Below the pieces are notes generated by a model. It was not told the origin of the DNA. It searched no databases and saw only the letters and a list, made by a program, of their open reading frames with translations. This document shows, in pieces, positions 20,891 to 30,742 of a DNA stretch of 32,723 nucleotides. How positions within the stretch are numbered: position 1 is the first letter of the stretch; each line of letters starts with the position of its first letter. Source of the stretch: Chara braunii (Eukaryota > Streptophyta > Charophyceae > Charales > Characeae). The translations under genes were made by a program, and so were the position numbers. The DNA lies in contig BFEA01000249.1 of NCBI GenBank assembly GCA_003427395.1, positions 1,571,095 to 1,603,817 of the forward strand, in the 5' to 3' direction.

Positions 20891-22442
20891 AACTCATCAG
20901 TGGTGGCCTTGTCTTTAGCCTGAAGTTTGTTGATGATGTCCATCGTGATGGGATCTTCCTTGTAGGCTTCCTCCATAGATCGAGTCACGTCCTCAGATAG
21001 GCCAAACTCAAAAATCAGCGCACCTAGGTAATCTGCCCTTCTAGACAATGCATCTGCAACCTTGATGTACTCTCCCTTCACATAGTCTAGTTTGAAGTCA
21101 TACTGATCTACGACTTCAATCCAACGTTTGAGTACATCGGAGAGAACCGGTTGTGTCTTGATCCACTTGAGGGTTTGATGGTCAGTTCTCAAATAGAAGA
21201 ATCTGCCTAACAGATAGTGCCTCCAGTGGACAAGTGCCTTGTAGAGAGCGTAGAGTTCCCTCTCGTAGGTGGACTTTGCCAACTTTTTTTATGGCATTTT
21301 TTTGCTCATGTACTCGACCGGTCTCAACTTTTTCCCTTCCTGCTGAGCCAGCACTGCGCCAATGCCGTATTGGCTTGCGTCAGTGGTTACAACAAATGAC
21401 GTTTGTGGGTCAGGTACCATGAGAACCTCATGGTGCATGAGAGCATGCTTCAAACGCTTGAAAGCTGGCTCACACTCGTCCGTCCAGTCCCATGGTGTGT
21501 CAAGTCGAGTTAAATCAGTCAAGGGAGATGCAATCGTACTATAGTTCTTTACGAAGTTGCGGTAATAACCACACATTCCCAAAAATGATCTGACCTCAGT
21601 CACAGACTGGGGTCATGGCCAGTCCCTAATGCTAGCCATCTTCGAATCTTCGGGCCTAACTCCGCCCGCGGATACTTCATGACCCAAGTACAAGATTCGA
21701 GTGCGACCGAACTCGCATTTCTCTGCGTTTATCTTATACTTGTGCTGCTGGAGGAGTGAAAGTACTTTGTCTACATGTTGAGCATGCTCCTCGACAGTTC
21801 TACTAAAGATAAGTATATCGTCGAGATACACGACAATGAACTTATCTAAGTAGTCATGGAAGATCCTATTCATGGCGTGCTGGAATGTACCCGGCGCATT
21901 GCAAAGGCCAAAAGGCATCACTACAAACTCATACAGACCGTACCTGGTCTGAAATGCGGTTTTGTGTTGGTCCTCTGGTCTTATGGCAATCTGATGGTAG
22001 TCGTATTTTAAGTCTATCTTTGTATAATACTTACATCCCTGCACCCTATCCAATAGGTCGTCGATGCGTGGTAGAGGCTCTGCGTTCTTAACGGTGATGG
22101 CATTGAGGCCTCTATAATCAATGCACATCCTTAGTGTGCCCCCAGGACTGGTGAGCCAAAGGGGGAAGTGCTAGGCTGTATCCAACCCTTTTCTGTGAGC
22201 TCTTTCAGTTGCCGACGAAGCTCGTCCAACTCGGTCGGAGCCATTCTATAGATTCTCCCTTTAGGTGTCGTGCTACCTGGGATGATCTCAATGGCATGGA
22301 CAACCTCCCTGTCTACGACTCCTGAGGGCTCCTCGAACAGATCAGGGTACTTAGCGACAATGGTCTCTATCTCTGGGGGTGTTTTAACGGCCTCCCCTTT
22401 TGCAGAGACATAGACTAAGTACATTCCTTCCTCTTTGTTCAA
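20891..22442 (-). pseudogene. Reverse transcriptase and RNase H of element C
   Basis: RT: KGWIQPSTSPFGSPVL, then a small deletion with frameshift near 22129-22145 removing the FVPKK segment, then [22 protein letters not shown], the active site YLDD ([13 protein letters not shown]), LGHEVSAGG and SFLGMCGYYRNFV. RNase H keeps all four acidic positions: VVTTDASQY, TYERELYAL, RTDHQTLKW and ALSRRAD. In-frame stops are at 21613-21615 (DWP-stop-PQSVTE) and 21289-21291 (KKMP-stop-KKLAK). The catalytic residues are better kept than in A or B, yet the chain is broken. Confidence 0.92.
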
Positions 22443-22469
22443 GTTATAGTAGTTATAGAAGGCAAATGC

Positions 22470-22886
22470 TCATAAACACCCATAGGAGTCTATTAACCTA
22501 CTGGCTTTATACTTGGCCAGTCTAACGGTCCTCCCTTTAGGCAACTCGTGCTTCAACACCTTCTTGTCCCAGTCGAACTGGGGCTTGGCAACCTCGACGT
22601 AGTACATGCCCAATAACATGTCAAAGGGCAACTCGTCGCTCACCAGGAATGATATCTTATGGTTTATCTCTCCTTCTGGGTAGGAGAAGGTGCAGACTAC
22701 ATCTTTAACGTAGTCCTCCACCATCATGCGCTCTTTGTTGGCCAAAGTAGATGCTATCGGTCTACTAAGGCGCTGCACCTGGTCCTTTAGGCATAGTCTG
22801 TCAATGCAGTCGCGACTTATGAAGTTTCGCGTGGAGCCAATGTCTACGAAGGCGCCGCACTTGCGACCACCCACACCAACGTCCAC
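22470..22886 (-). pseudogene. Aspartic protease of element C, altered active site
   Basis: Retropepsin alignment: AFVDIGSTRNFIS where D-T/S-G is expected, so the catalytic Asp is kept but the next residue is Ile. An LANKERM segment and FDMLLGMYYVEVA follow, the latter with Tyr in place of the conserved Asp of GMD. The frame ends at TGA 22470-22472, and the RT frame follows in phase (NLNKEEGMYLVYV). Either change in the active site would be expected to reduce or abolish cleavage. Confidence 0.82.
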
Positions 22887-23099
22887 AACTCCCCTCTAGG
22901 ACCTCTACTCAGTGCCACCCAGGACTCACGAGGGTCCCTTGCCGACCACTCACCTTGAAGGTCCTCTAAGGCTTCAGACACATCCAATCGGTCCGGATGC
23001 GTCTGTGGGGTTACTAAGGAGAAATAGCTGGCCAACTCTTGAAACGGGGAGGGTACATCACCCACTTCAATGAGAGTAGAAGCAGCTACATCTTCTACC

Positions 23100-24816
23100 G
23101 GCCCTAAGTGTTTCCCGAGCTGGAGTTCGTAGAGGCCCTAGACTGAGAAGAAGGAAACCCACCCTTAGGAGGGATCTTCTGTGAGACCTTCGGGTTCTTG
23201 CATTTAAACTGCGTATGGTCGTACTTGCTACAGTTTATGCAAGCACCTTACGACCAACGATCTCGCCACACTTCCTGATCCAAGCCTTCTCTAACCCAAA
23301 CAGCTATCTTGTTTGGGTTAGCGGCCTGCCCCCGACTCCTTCGCTGACCGCCCTTGCCGCGGCCTGCTGCCTTAGTCTTAACTACTGCGGCGAGGTTGCT
23401 ACCCCTTCGGAATCAATAATCATCAATCGACTACCCTTCTTCTTTCATTTTTGTGGAGTCTTCTTCTTTCTTCCGTCCGTAGAAGGGGTTTGAGCACTAC
23501 CCAGCGTAGCCTCTAAGTCTAGGGCCTTCTTGTTGAATGTCTCGAATGTGTGATACTCTCTACGAGCCTAACTAACCAATAAGTTCTTAATGTCAGCAGG
23601 AAGACATCTCAAGAACGTGGTCAACAAGACCTGTGGATTGTACTCCACTCCCTGGACAACGAGTCAGGCGCTCTACGGTTGTGGTAAGCTCTCGCACTGA
23701 CTTGTACTTCCTAGCATCAAGCTTTAATAATCCATCAGTGGCAATCTGTGTCTGCTGAGGTCCGCGCCCAATCACCCATGTTCCAGCCGATCCCCTTTGA
23801 AGCTACCAATCCATTTAGCCAGCGAGCTGCTGAACCTTCTAAGTAGGATGCAACAGTAATCACTTCCTCCTCTACCAATGTCCTCTTTGCCCTCACCCAC
23901 ACTGGCACCGCTCTCAAACACGTGTCGAGAGCCTCGTCCTTCTTGTCTCCTGAGAACGTTGGAGGTGGTTTCAAGGGGGTTTTGGGATACCAAGGAAATT
24001 GTTGTCCCGCTGGCGAGACAGGTGGCAACTGTGGTGTAGCACCAGTCGCTGGACTGGAAGATGAAGAAGCAACAGTCTGAGATAGGGCTGTTGCTGATGT
24101 ACCACTTGGTGGTGGTCCGGACTGAGCGGCATAGGGGCCTGTCGTCGCTTAGAATGGCAGCGATGGCAAGACTGCTGGCCTGATCCCTGGCCTGTGCATG
24201 GCGTTGAGGATCTGGTCCAAGGTGTCTTGGATGGTATCCAGTTTACTATCCATGTATGCATGCATGGACAGGATGCTCACCTTAAGAATCTTTTCATTAT
24301 TGCTAAGGGTCGAGTCATCCAACCCCTCTAGTGCAGCCTTGTCTGCCTCCCTACCCTCTAGTCTGACACTTCTGTCTCTAATCTCTTTCTCTCTTTTAGT
24401 AACCTGCTTGAGTTCCTCCTCTAGCCTCAAGCGAATCCTCTCTACCTGTTGGAGCTCCATCTGCTCCCGGGTGCGTGGAGGTGGCGAGCTGAACCGCGAA
24501 CCCGCCATCTGACTAGTGCCAGCTCCTGACGTACTGGAGATGGACTGTGAACTGGTCGCATGACCAGTAGAGTTTGCAGCAGAAGTGGTTGAAGAAGTAG
24601 CCATTGCTACTGCGCTAGCTGCTGCTGCTGCTAACGGGCGTTCAGCCGCTGCTGCTACCTCTCTTCCAGTCTTTGGATTGCGGGCCCTTGTCTCATCCCT
24701 AAGCCTTTTCTCGTCTCCTGGTAGTAGAACCTGGAACACAACGGGTATCCTACGGTTGTCTCGTCGTGTCTGCCTCCTATCGTCAAATCTATCCTCCCCA
24801 CCGTCTGATTCGCTCA
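23100..24816 (-). pseudogene. Gag of element C, broken
   Basis: Starts at ATG 24816 (MSESDGGEDRFDDRRQTRRD). Basic/acidic N-terminus, an Ala/Ser-rich stretch, a coiled coil (REQMELQQVERIRLRLEEEL), then a Pro-rich linker and capsid (PPPTFSGDKKDEALDTCL, YLEGSAARWLNGLV, LLKLDARKYKSVRELTTTVE, FLRCLPADIKNLLV). A zinc knuckle CINCSKYDHTQFKC (CX2CX4HX4C) lies at 23200-23241. Lesions: TAA at 24149-24151 in frame, frameshifts near 23760 and 23650, and stops near 23570 and between 23400 and 23450. Unlike Gag B in sequence, though of the same general plan. Confidence 0.85.
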
Positions 24817-24817
24817 T

Positions 24818-26085
24818 GGGCTAGGCAGACGCTGTCTGCACTAATGTCCTCTTTGGGACCTACCGCAGCATGCGTCTAACCGGTTCTAAAAATAAATAAA
24901 ATGATAGGCCGACGATTTACCCTAGACTACTGGTCAAGCGGCATCAACAGAACCTACACAAACTGTAAACATGTAGTCTACCTCTATCTTTGATTAGTTC
25001 TGCACAGAAGCTTTAATGAGAACCGACTATGGTAGATTACAGTCCTACTCTAGGCTGTCTGTTAGGTGTTAGCAATCTATCAACCAACTAATCAAGATAA
25101 AAATAAACTACATTGAGCAGATGTATGCACAATGGATAATATAGTGATTAACAGTTCAGTTCACAATTGGAATCCCCTTCCCCTGTATCCAAAGTAACTA
25201 TGAGCATCATCAAGCTGCGGTGTCTAAGGTGTGCAACCACGGCCCACCCCTGTGCCCAAGAAGTATGCTTATGACCAGCCTGCCCTTTATTTACCCTCGT
25301 GCGCAACGAGCCTTACGTCTGACTGATCTGGCTGATCAAGAGGCAATTTAAGGACAGGACCCGAGAGTCCTCAGGAATTCTTTAACATCGCAATCAGGAC
25401 GACGATCACGGTCAGTGGACAGTTCAGACCCCAACCAGAAATGTTTATAGACGGTCTGGGAGTGTCGACGTAGGACTGGTCAGTCCGCACACCCCTTCTA
25501 TCAGCGCAGCAAAGAGCCTCAATGGACAAAGCAGCATGGCCTGCGTGTACTAATACCCATGGGTTAGCATGGTGACCGTGACCCGTGCTTCGACCAGGGC
25601 CCTTCAGAGGCACCTGCCTCTCCTGCCAGATGCGCCACCGGGAAGAATGTTGCCTCTCAAGATAGAGCGCACACAGCTCCTCACCAAAGAGAGGACACTC
25701 AAGTTGGACTCACTTCCTCACGGTAAGAAGAGATTGAGAGGGTAGATAAGGAATGGGAACAACGTACCTGGAGATAGCTGCCCCCAACCACAGATTTCTC
25801 ACCAATTGGGCCGACTTGCATTTCGATGACCGGTCATTAGCCTCGGTACCACCACAGCGCAATGCAGTCCCACCTCAGCCAAAATGCCACGTCAGCGTAC
25901 TCTCATCATCATGCATACACCCGCTGTCGCCACAGCTCCCACACTGTCGCCACAGCCTTCCAGCGGCCGGCCTCTCCACCTAGGCCCCGCTAATCAACCA
26001 GCGCCAAAGTATCCTTACTGCACATGAAGCATCGTCAGCGCACCAAGTCACAATGTCGCCGGTGCCAGGTAAGCGGCGATCACCA
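24818..26085 (-). other. Leader of element C
   Basis: About 1.27 kb between the primer site and gag. AT-rich near 24890-25180. Contains the block shared with element B (about 25333-25408). Nothing else recognised; no convincing long frame on the minus strand. Confidence 0.6.
25365..25408 (-). other. Leader block conserved with element B, coding-like
   Basis: Minus-strand RPDCDVKEFLRTLG, matching the block at 12694-12737 in element B mostly through synonymous changes. The nucleotide match continues weakly to CTGATCA(A/G)GAGGCA(A)TTTAAGGA on the plus-strand left side (25332-25353 and 12667-12687). Confidence 0.45.
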
Positions 26086-26101
26086 ACCAGCTCTGATACC
26101 A
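26086..26101 (-). other. Primer binding site of element C (initiator tRNA-Met)
   Basis: Minus-strand TGGTATCAGAGCTGGT, three bases inside the LTR end (element B has one). Same tRNA-iMet complement as element B. Confidence 0.92.
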
Positions 26102-26104
26102 AAT

Positions 26105-26762
26105 TGCAAGGAATATGAGTGTGAGCGATATACATAAAACCAAGTTGCGAAATCACACAGATGTCCCAGTAGTCGTGTCCCAAGCAGAGAGTACAAATGC
26201 ACCAAGAAAACCATCCTTATAGAGCAATACAATGAAGTAATGAGCCAATGTTCATGCCCGTAGGCCACACCAACACAGTATCCAAAGTCGCTCTGCTCTG
26301 TCCGGCGCTCAGCGCCCAACCTACTCTACCAGACTATCTTACCTACAGTGGGTTCACGCAACAGGATCACTTCGACTCTCGAAGACCAATGTACATGACT
26401 GTCAACTCCACAGCCGACCCCTCTGCAAGCACCAGGTACGTATCTTGTCACCCTCAATCAGACCTTGATTACCCCACACAGCGCCTCCTTCCCTGAAGAC
26501 CACCTGATCATCCGCTGTACCCCCTGGCGCCCAGCAGCCCGGCTATGGCTGCCTGCGCCCCGCTGCCCTGCAGCTCCCCACTACACTTCTCGCGCCCCGT
26601 CGGCGCCCTTGGCAGCAGCGCAGCATCAAGCTAGAGCGCAGCAGCACATCCTCATTGCCAGCGCTGGCCAGAATGTCTGGCCTGGGCTGCCTCATTCCTT
26701 TTGTGGAAGTGGCAGCCTCCTGGATGCTGCGTGTGTCCTGGCTGGAAGCTTCCAGTAGCTTC
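26105..26762 (-). repeat. 5' LTR of element C, truncated
   Basis: Matches the first 660 bp (plus-strand order) of 18550-19649, then stops after AAGCTTCCAGTAGCTTC, where the intact copy continues CGGTCGGGTCCC. The missing 440 bp include the U3 start on the minus strand, so this LTR has lost its outer part. Confidence 0.9.
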
Positions 26763-26840
26763 AAATACAAGTTCACTTCAAACAGCTCATAGATATAGTA
26801 CCAAGAACGCAGCTCAAATACAAGTTCACTTCAAACAGCT
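26761..26840. repeat. 27 bp exact direct repeat at the C/D junction
   Basis: A 27 bp sequence (starting TCAAATACAAGTTCACTTC) occurs at 26761-26787 and again at 26814-26840. The first copy's TC overlaps the last two bases of LTR C, marking the chimeric joint. Confidence 0.9.
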
Positions 26841-27633
26841 ACGGCGGCACCCCGCCTGTACAACTCTTTGTTCGTCACTTACTCAACATTGTTGTTCGCA
26901 TACAGGACCACCCTGGATATCCCACACGCAACACCCTGTACACTCGCACACACCCGCACACACCTACAGCTATGGCGACTATGGCCGCTGCTACTCTATN
27001 GCTATGGCTAACTTCCTTCTCGCCCACTTCGTCCTCGGGCTCACTGCAGACCACCTCACACAAGTCGCTATGGCAGCGCTTCCGCATGGCTTACGCAGGA
27101 ATGAATGAATGGCTGGTCGCTGCCTCTCAATTTATACTTTTGTAGCTCGTTGGTCTGGCCCTTTCCCATGCCCGTGGTGCACACAGTCCCGTACGGTACT
27201 TGCTGGACTGGACCAAGACTGACTGGGACTGGGACTGCTGACTTAGCACGGGTAGACTCCACGACTTGCCCGCTTGCCTCTGTCTCAAACATGAGCAGCT
27301 TCGAAAGGCCACTTCCGGACCTTCCGGAAGTTCGTGGACTTGGCCTTTCGAGTACTGTAGCAGCTACGATCTTGACTTCTCAGGATTGTAGCAGCTACGA
27401 CCTTGACCTTTCAGGATCCCTACAGCTATGACCTCTACAGGGTTGTGACTCCTACTCGACAGACCTACAGATCGAACTTCTACCACTACACACACCTACG
27501 ACACACAACAACAAATGTCAAAACACAGGTCACACTCGGGGTCAACACAGATACTGTATACAGGTAAGGTGAGAACTAGGGATCGAGCCTTGGGATCTGC
27601 ATTCGCCACTGCTAAAAGGTGAAAACCGTTTCA
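26763..27633 (-). repeat. 3' LTR of element D, outer end eroded
   Basis: From AGATATAGTACC onward it aligns with LTR B from AGATATGGCTTCC, including CACCCTGGATATCCCACACGC, the ACTATGGC/GCTATGGC repeats, AATGAATGAATGGCTG and the TATA box (27129-27136). It ends GAAAACCGTTTCA. About the first 100 bp of LTR B have no counterpart. A single N lies at 27000. Clearly more diverged than the B pair. Confidence 0.85.
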
Positions 27634-27645
27634 CTCCCGCCGCCC
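27634..27645 (-). other. Polypurine tract of element D
   Basis: Minus-strand GGGCGGCGGGAG immediately before the LTR start TGAAACGG, as in element B. Confidence 0.85.
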
Positions 27646-27671
27646 TAAATTCGAGGTCCTCCAAGAATAAC

Positions 27672-28211
27672 TCAGTCCAAGGCAGGACCTTTACCTTTCT
27701 TGTCTCTCTCGTAGGCTCTAACTACATCGGGAGATGTTTCTAGAAGTTCTGTTCTAGTAAACCAGCGGTCGTCATCTGGTTCCTGATAAGCAAACCGAAC
27801 CTTGTATTGCTTCTGCGGATGACCTCTACCTCCTGTTCTGAACACATCTTCACCTACAATGTCGTCAATGTCGTACCTTCCGTCCATGTCTGGAGGAATC
27901 ATGGATCTTCTAGATGGAAACTGTTGACTGGTGACATACGACAACAACTTTGAGGCATGAAACACAGGGTAGGTGTGGAGGTGTGCTGGAATCTCTACTG
28001 TATAGGACGGCCCATCCTCTCCGCCCTTAACTTCTAGAACTGGCCACGGTCCTCTATACGCGGGCAGGAACTTCTGTGAGATGTTTTCCTCAGGAGCAAA
28101 CTCTTTGGACTTGACCCAGACCAGGTCGCCTACTTGAAACTGTGACGGGCGACGGTGCTTATTAGCTTGTTCTATCATTCGGTGTTGGGCTTTCCTGAGG
28201 TTGTCTACCAC
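27672..28211 (-). CDS. Integrase tail with GPY/F module and chromodomain, element D (fragment)
   Basis: An uninterrupted 179-residue reading frame. It begins within the linker (VDNLRKAQHRMIEQANKHRR) with no ATG of its own. VGDLVWVKSKEFAPEENISQ, YRGPWPVLEV, GPSYTVEIP and YPVFHASKL follow, then a chromodomain (YDIDDIVGED, KQYKVRFAYQ, EPDDDRWFTRTELL, SPDVVRAYE), ending KKGKGPALD. It shows what the damaged element B tail once was. The preceding integrase carries a TGA and is then lost, so it is not an expressed gene on its own. Confidence 0.88.
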   Translation of the reverse strand: MVDNLRKAQHRMIEQANKHRRPSQFQVGDLVWVKSKEFAPEENISQKFLPAYRGPWPVLEVKGGEDGPSYTVEIPAHLHTYPVFHASKLLSYVTSQQFPSRRSMIPPDMDGRYDIDDIVGEDVFRTGGRGHPQKQYKVRFAYQEPDDDRWFTRTELLETSPDVVRAYERDKKGKGPALD

Positions 28212-28360
28212 GGTAGCTAACTCTTTCTCGTGCTGTAACGCAAACTCCCTAGTACCGGGCGGTAGCCTGTGAATCTGATCCCGATTAAGTCCCTCGAACG
28301 GTCAGCGTGATCTAAAGGGCTTGTGTAACTTGTTGGGAGTGCGACAGGTAGACAAGTGCA
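28212..28360 (-). pseudogene. Integrase core remnant of element D
   Basis: Reads HLSTCRTPNKLHKPFRSR, then TGA (28302-28304), then PFEGLNRDQIHRLPPGTREF, joined in frame to the tail. The TGA is at the same codon as the stop in element B (7526-7528). Homology ends at 28360; the upstream DDE core, RT, protease and gag are absent. Confidence 0.85.
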
Positions 28361-28821
28361 TCCCATCACTCAAGAGACTGTATATGGCCAATTTGTGCAC
28401 GACAGAGAAAACCGGAGGCAAGAAGGATGGAAGAATCGAAGGCATAGGCACAGGCATTTGGGGATCTAGAGGCTGCCCATGGTCGTTGGGACCATTGAAC
28501 CAAGAGGAAACTAACGGAACGGGAAGCGGCAAAGGAAAAATAGTCAAGGCGGCCGCTCCCCCGGAAAGGGAGAGGGACCGCATAAAGAAATAATGACATG
28601 GGGCGTGCGCTGCAAAAAAAGAAAGGAAAAGAGAGGATAACAAGTAAGGTGTCGGCGCGTGAATACGTAGCCCGGGCCAAGTGGGCCGCCGGGATGCGGC
28701 ACCGAGTGGGCCAAAGGGCCATGAGCGGGTGAGGAGCCACAACAAGAAGAGCGGTGCACGAGACACGAGAAGGACAAGGGGAGGAGGCCGCCATAACGCA
28801 AAAAAATGACAAAGGTGTCGG

Positions 28822-28911
28822 GGACCACCGGCGGGACAAGTACCGGCGGGACCACTAGCGGGACTAGTGTTGGGGACTAGTGCGGGACAAGTGGCGGGGA
28901 CTTGTGACATC
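28822..28911. repeat. Minisatellite of GCGGGACNAGT units
   Basis: Successive CCGGCGGGACAAGTA, CCGGCGGGACCACTA, GCGGGACTAGTGTTG, GGGACTAGT, GCGGGACAAGTG, GCGGGGACTTGTG. Units of about 9-15 bp. Confidence 0.75.
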
Positions 28912-28937
28912 CCAAGGGAAAATTGTGGCATGGCATA

Positions 28938-29026
28938 TGGTGCAAATAATTAAAGCAAGTGGCACCGTCAAGATCGGAGATCTTGACGGCCAGAAATATT
29001 TGCACCACTAGTGCAAGCACTAGTGG
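28938..29026. repeat. Nested inverted repeats, first unit
   Basis: Outer arms TGGTGCAAATA (28938-28948) and TATTTGCACCA (28997-29007) enclose a perfect 11 bp stem CCGTCAAGATC/GATCTTGACGG (28965-28989, loop GGA). Next to it is CCACTAGTG-CAAG-CACTAGTGG (29005-29026). Confidence 0.8.
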
Positions 29027-29323
29027 GAGCAAGTGGGAAGGCCAAAAGAAAAATAAAAAGTAAAGGAAAACAAGTGTTAGAGGCATGTGAGTAATTCGAA
29101 AAATCTCGGATTGGCCTCCCCCAAGAAAAAGGGGCCAAAAGGGCCAACATGAGAAAAACAAGCCTCCCGAAAAAAATCGGTGCATAGGGGCCTACCGTTT
29201 GGGAGAGAGAGGGGCAAACGGTGGCTCCCAAGGGCATGGAAGGGCCATAAGTGCAGTCCGAGAAATAACGGACTGACCCTTGGGCATAGGAAGGGCCAAA
29301 ACTAAGAGGAAGAGACTAGAAAA

Positions 29324-29670
29324 GGGCCTTAACGGCCACTTGACACTTGGCATGCAAAAGGAAAAAGAAAAAGAAAAAGAAAATGTGGGAGAATAAGACA
29401 AGGAGAGTGAGAGGGAGTGAGTGAGTTGGCCATCAGTAGGGACTGTAGCAAGTAGGGACTGACAAGTCCCAACTGTCCAAGGAAGGAGGAAAAAGAAAAG
29501 AAAAGAAAAATGACAAAAGGGCCTTAACGGCTACTTGACACTTGGCATGCAAAAAGAAAAAGAAAAGAAAAAGAAAATGGGAGGTGAGAGAGGATGAGTG
29601 AGTTGGCCGTCAGTTGAGACTGCAGCAAGTAGGGACTGGCAAGTCCCTACTGGCCACAAGTGGAGGAAAA
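29324..29670. repeat. Tandem duplication, 195 bp period, with a 10 bp stem
   Basis: GGGCCTTAACGG(C/G)(C/T)ACTTGACACTTGGCATGC starts at 29324 and at 29519. Both halves contain GAGTGAGTTGGCC(A/G)TCAGT and a stem: AGTAGGGACT/AGTCCCTACT (29628-29651, loop GGCA) is perfect in the second copy and has one mismatch in the first. Confidence 0.8.
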
Positions 29671-29677
29671 AGAAAAG

Positions 29678-29710
<33 letters not shown>
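29678..29710 (+). repeat. Poly-A tract of 33
   Basis: Uninterrupted A run after AGAAAAG, followed by GGGGG. Could be a slipped A-rich simple repeat or an old retroposed tail. Confidence 0.95.
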
Positions 29711-29713
<3 letters not shown>

Positions 29714-29892
29714 GGAAAGTCAAAAGGGCACTAACGGACGAAAACGGCCACCTAGGGAGGGCATTTTGGACCAGATTCATTTTGGCATATGGCAGTTACA
29801 AAAGACTTTGATTTTCTTTGATTTATGCAGAGAAAATCGAAGAAAATCAAGGCCCCTTGCAACCGAAAAATAACGGATCACCTTGGGGAGGC

Positions 29893-30215
29893 CAAACACA
29901 TGTTTTAGGTGCACCGGGAGCCAAAATGGAGACCGGATGCACTTGAGAGTTGACCGTTTCTTTTTCTTTCAGTTAGGGGCTAGTTGTGGGGCATTAAGAT
30001 AAAGAAAATAGCCCCTACAGCAGTCCGAGTTGCAACGGACAACATAGGCAGGGGCAAACACATGCTTTGAATGCTCCGAGAGCCAAAATTGAGCCCGGAA
30101 GCACTTAGAAATTTAACGCTGCGTTTTCTTTTAGCATGGGTCATGTTGTGGGGCTGTGGGACTAGAGATTTGGTTGTGGTTGCAGGCCGAGGAATAACGG
30201 ATTGCATGGGGATGC
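29893..30215. repeat. Tandem diverged units with 162 bp offset
   Basis: CAAACACATG(T/C)TTT starts at 29893 and 30055, each followed by a GAGCCAAAAT(G/T)GAG-CCGGA-GCACTT segment and preceded by a TCCG/CGGA hairpin (AACCGAAAAATAACGGATC, CAGTCCGAGTTGCAACGGAC). A third such hairpin (GCCGAGGAATAACGGATTG) follows near 30185. Confidence 0.7.
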
Positions 30216-30597
30216 CTAGGCCAAAGAAAAATAGACCACGGCACACCCGAAAGGCTAGAAAATGGCATCATAGGCGTAAGGGAGTATAACGGCAAATGGT
30301 GACGACAAAGTCGGGATCCCGCGACCGGGAAAATAATCGGCACGCTTGAGGCACACGGGAACGAGGAAATAGGCCTGCCGGGGACATGGGGAGTCCCAAA
30401 TAAAAATCGGGCATCAACCGGGATGACGCCGGGGGCCAAATGGGCCCAAATAAAAATTGTCGAAAATTGGGCTTTGTTGACGGCGCCGCCGGCGGGACGA
30501 AAAAATGGAACTAACATGAGGAAGCGGCGGGGACTTGAGGTGTCCCAAGGGAAAACTATTAGCTCACGTAGGGAGTGGCCGTGCAAGGCAAACGGCA

Positions 30598-30659
30598 CAG
30601 TCGAGATCGAAGATCTCGACGGTGGAAAATATTAGCACCACTAGTGTAAGCACTAGTGG
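30598..30659. repeat. Inverted repeat pair, second unit
   Basis: GTCGAGATC-GAA-GATCTCGAC (30600-30620) and CCACTAGTG-TAAG-CACTAGTGG (30638-30659), each exactly 1633 bp from its partner in the first unit. Confidence 0.8.
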
Positions 30660-30722
30660 AACTCGAACGGGCGAAACGGGGATGGAAACAAAGAAGAATG
30701 AGTAAAGGGAGGGCTGCCCAGC

Positions 30723-30742
30723 AGTCCGAGATATCTCGGACT
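30723..30742. repeat. Perfect 20 bp palindrome
   Basis: AGTCCGAGATATCTCGGACT. Related imperfect TCCGAG...CGGA hairpins recur through the region (29255, 30022, 30185), so this is the best preserved member of a series. Confidence 0.9.

Larger units (their letters stand above)
18550..26762 (-). mobile_element. Element C: Ty3/gypsy chromovirus with a cut 5' LTR
   Basis: A complete 3' LTR, polypurine tract, chromodomain, integrase, RT-RNase H, protease, Gag, long leader, tRNA-iMet primer site and the first 658 bp (from the primer side) of the 5' LTR. Its Gag and LTR are unlike those of element B, so it is a separate family. The base after TGCA at the left flank gives GCCTC (18545-18549) as a candidate target duplication, but the partner is lost because the 5' LTR stops abruptly at element D. 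Confidence 0.92.
26763..28360 (-). mobile_element. Element D: 3' remnant of an element B family chromovirus
   Basis: Partial LTR, polypurine tract, complete integrase tail with chromodomain, and the end of the integrase core. Similarity to element B stops at 28360 and that to the LTR stops at 26763. The two edges coincide with other repeats, so D was cut on both sides by insertion, deletion or misassembly. Confidence 0.85.

Noticed and set aside
28302-28931. 209-residue minus-strand frame beyond the integrase scrap
   Set aside because: Only its last 20 or so residues are integrase; the rest lies in non-coding repeat and resembles no family I know.
29598-29873. Lys-rich 91-residue frame
   Set aside because: Driven by AAAAAG repeats and the poly-A tract.
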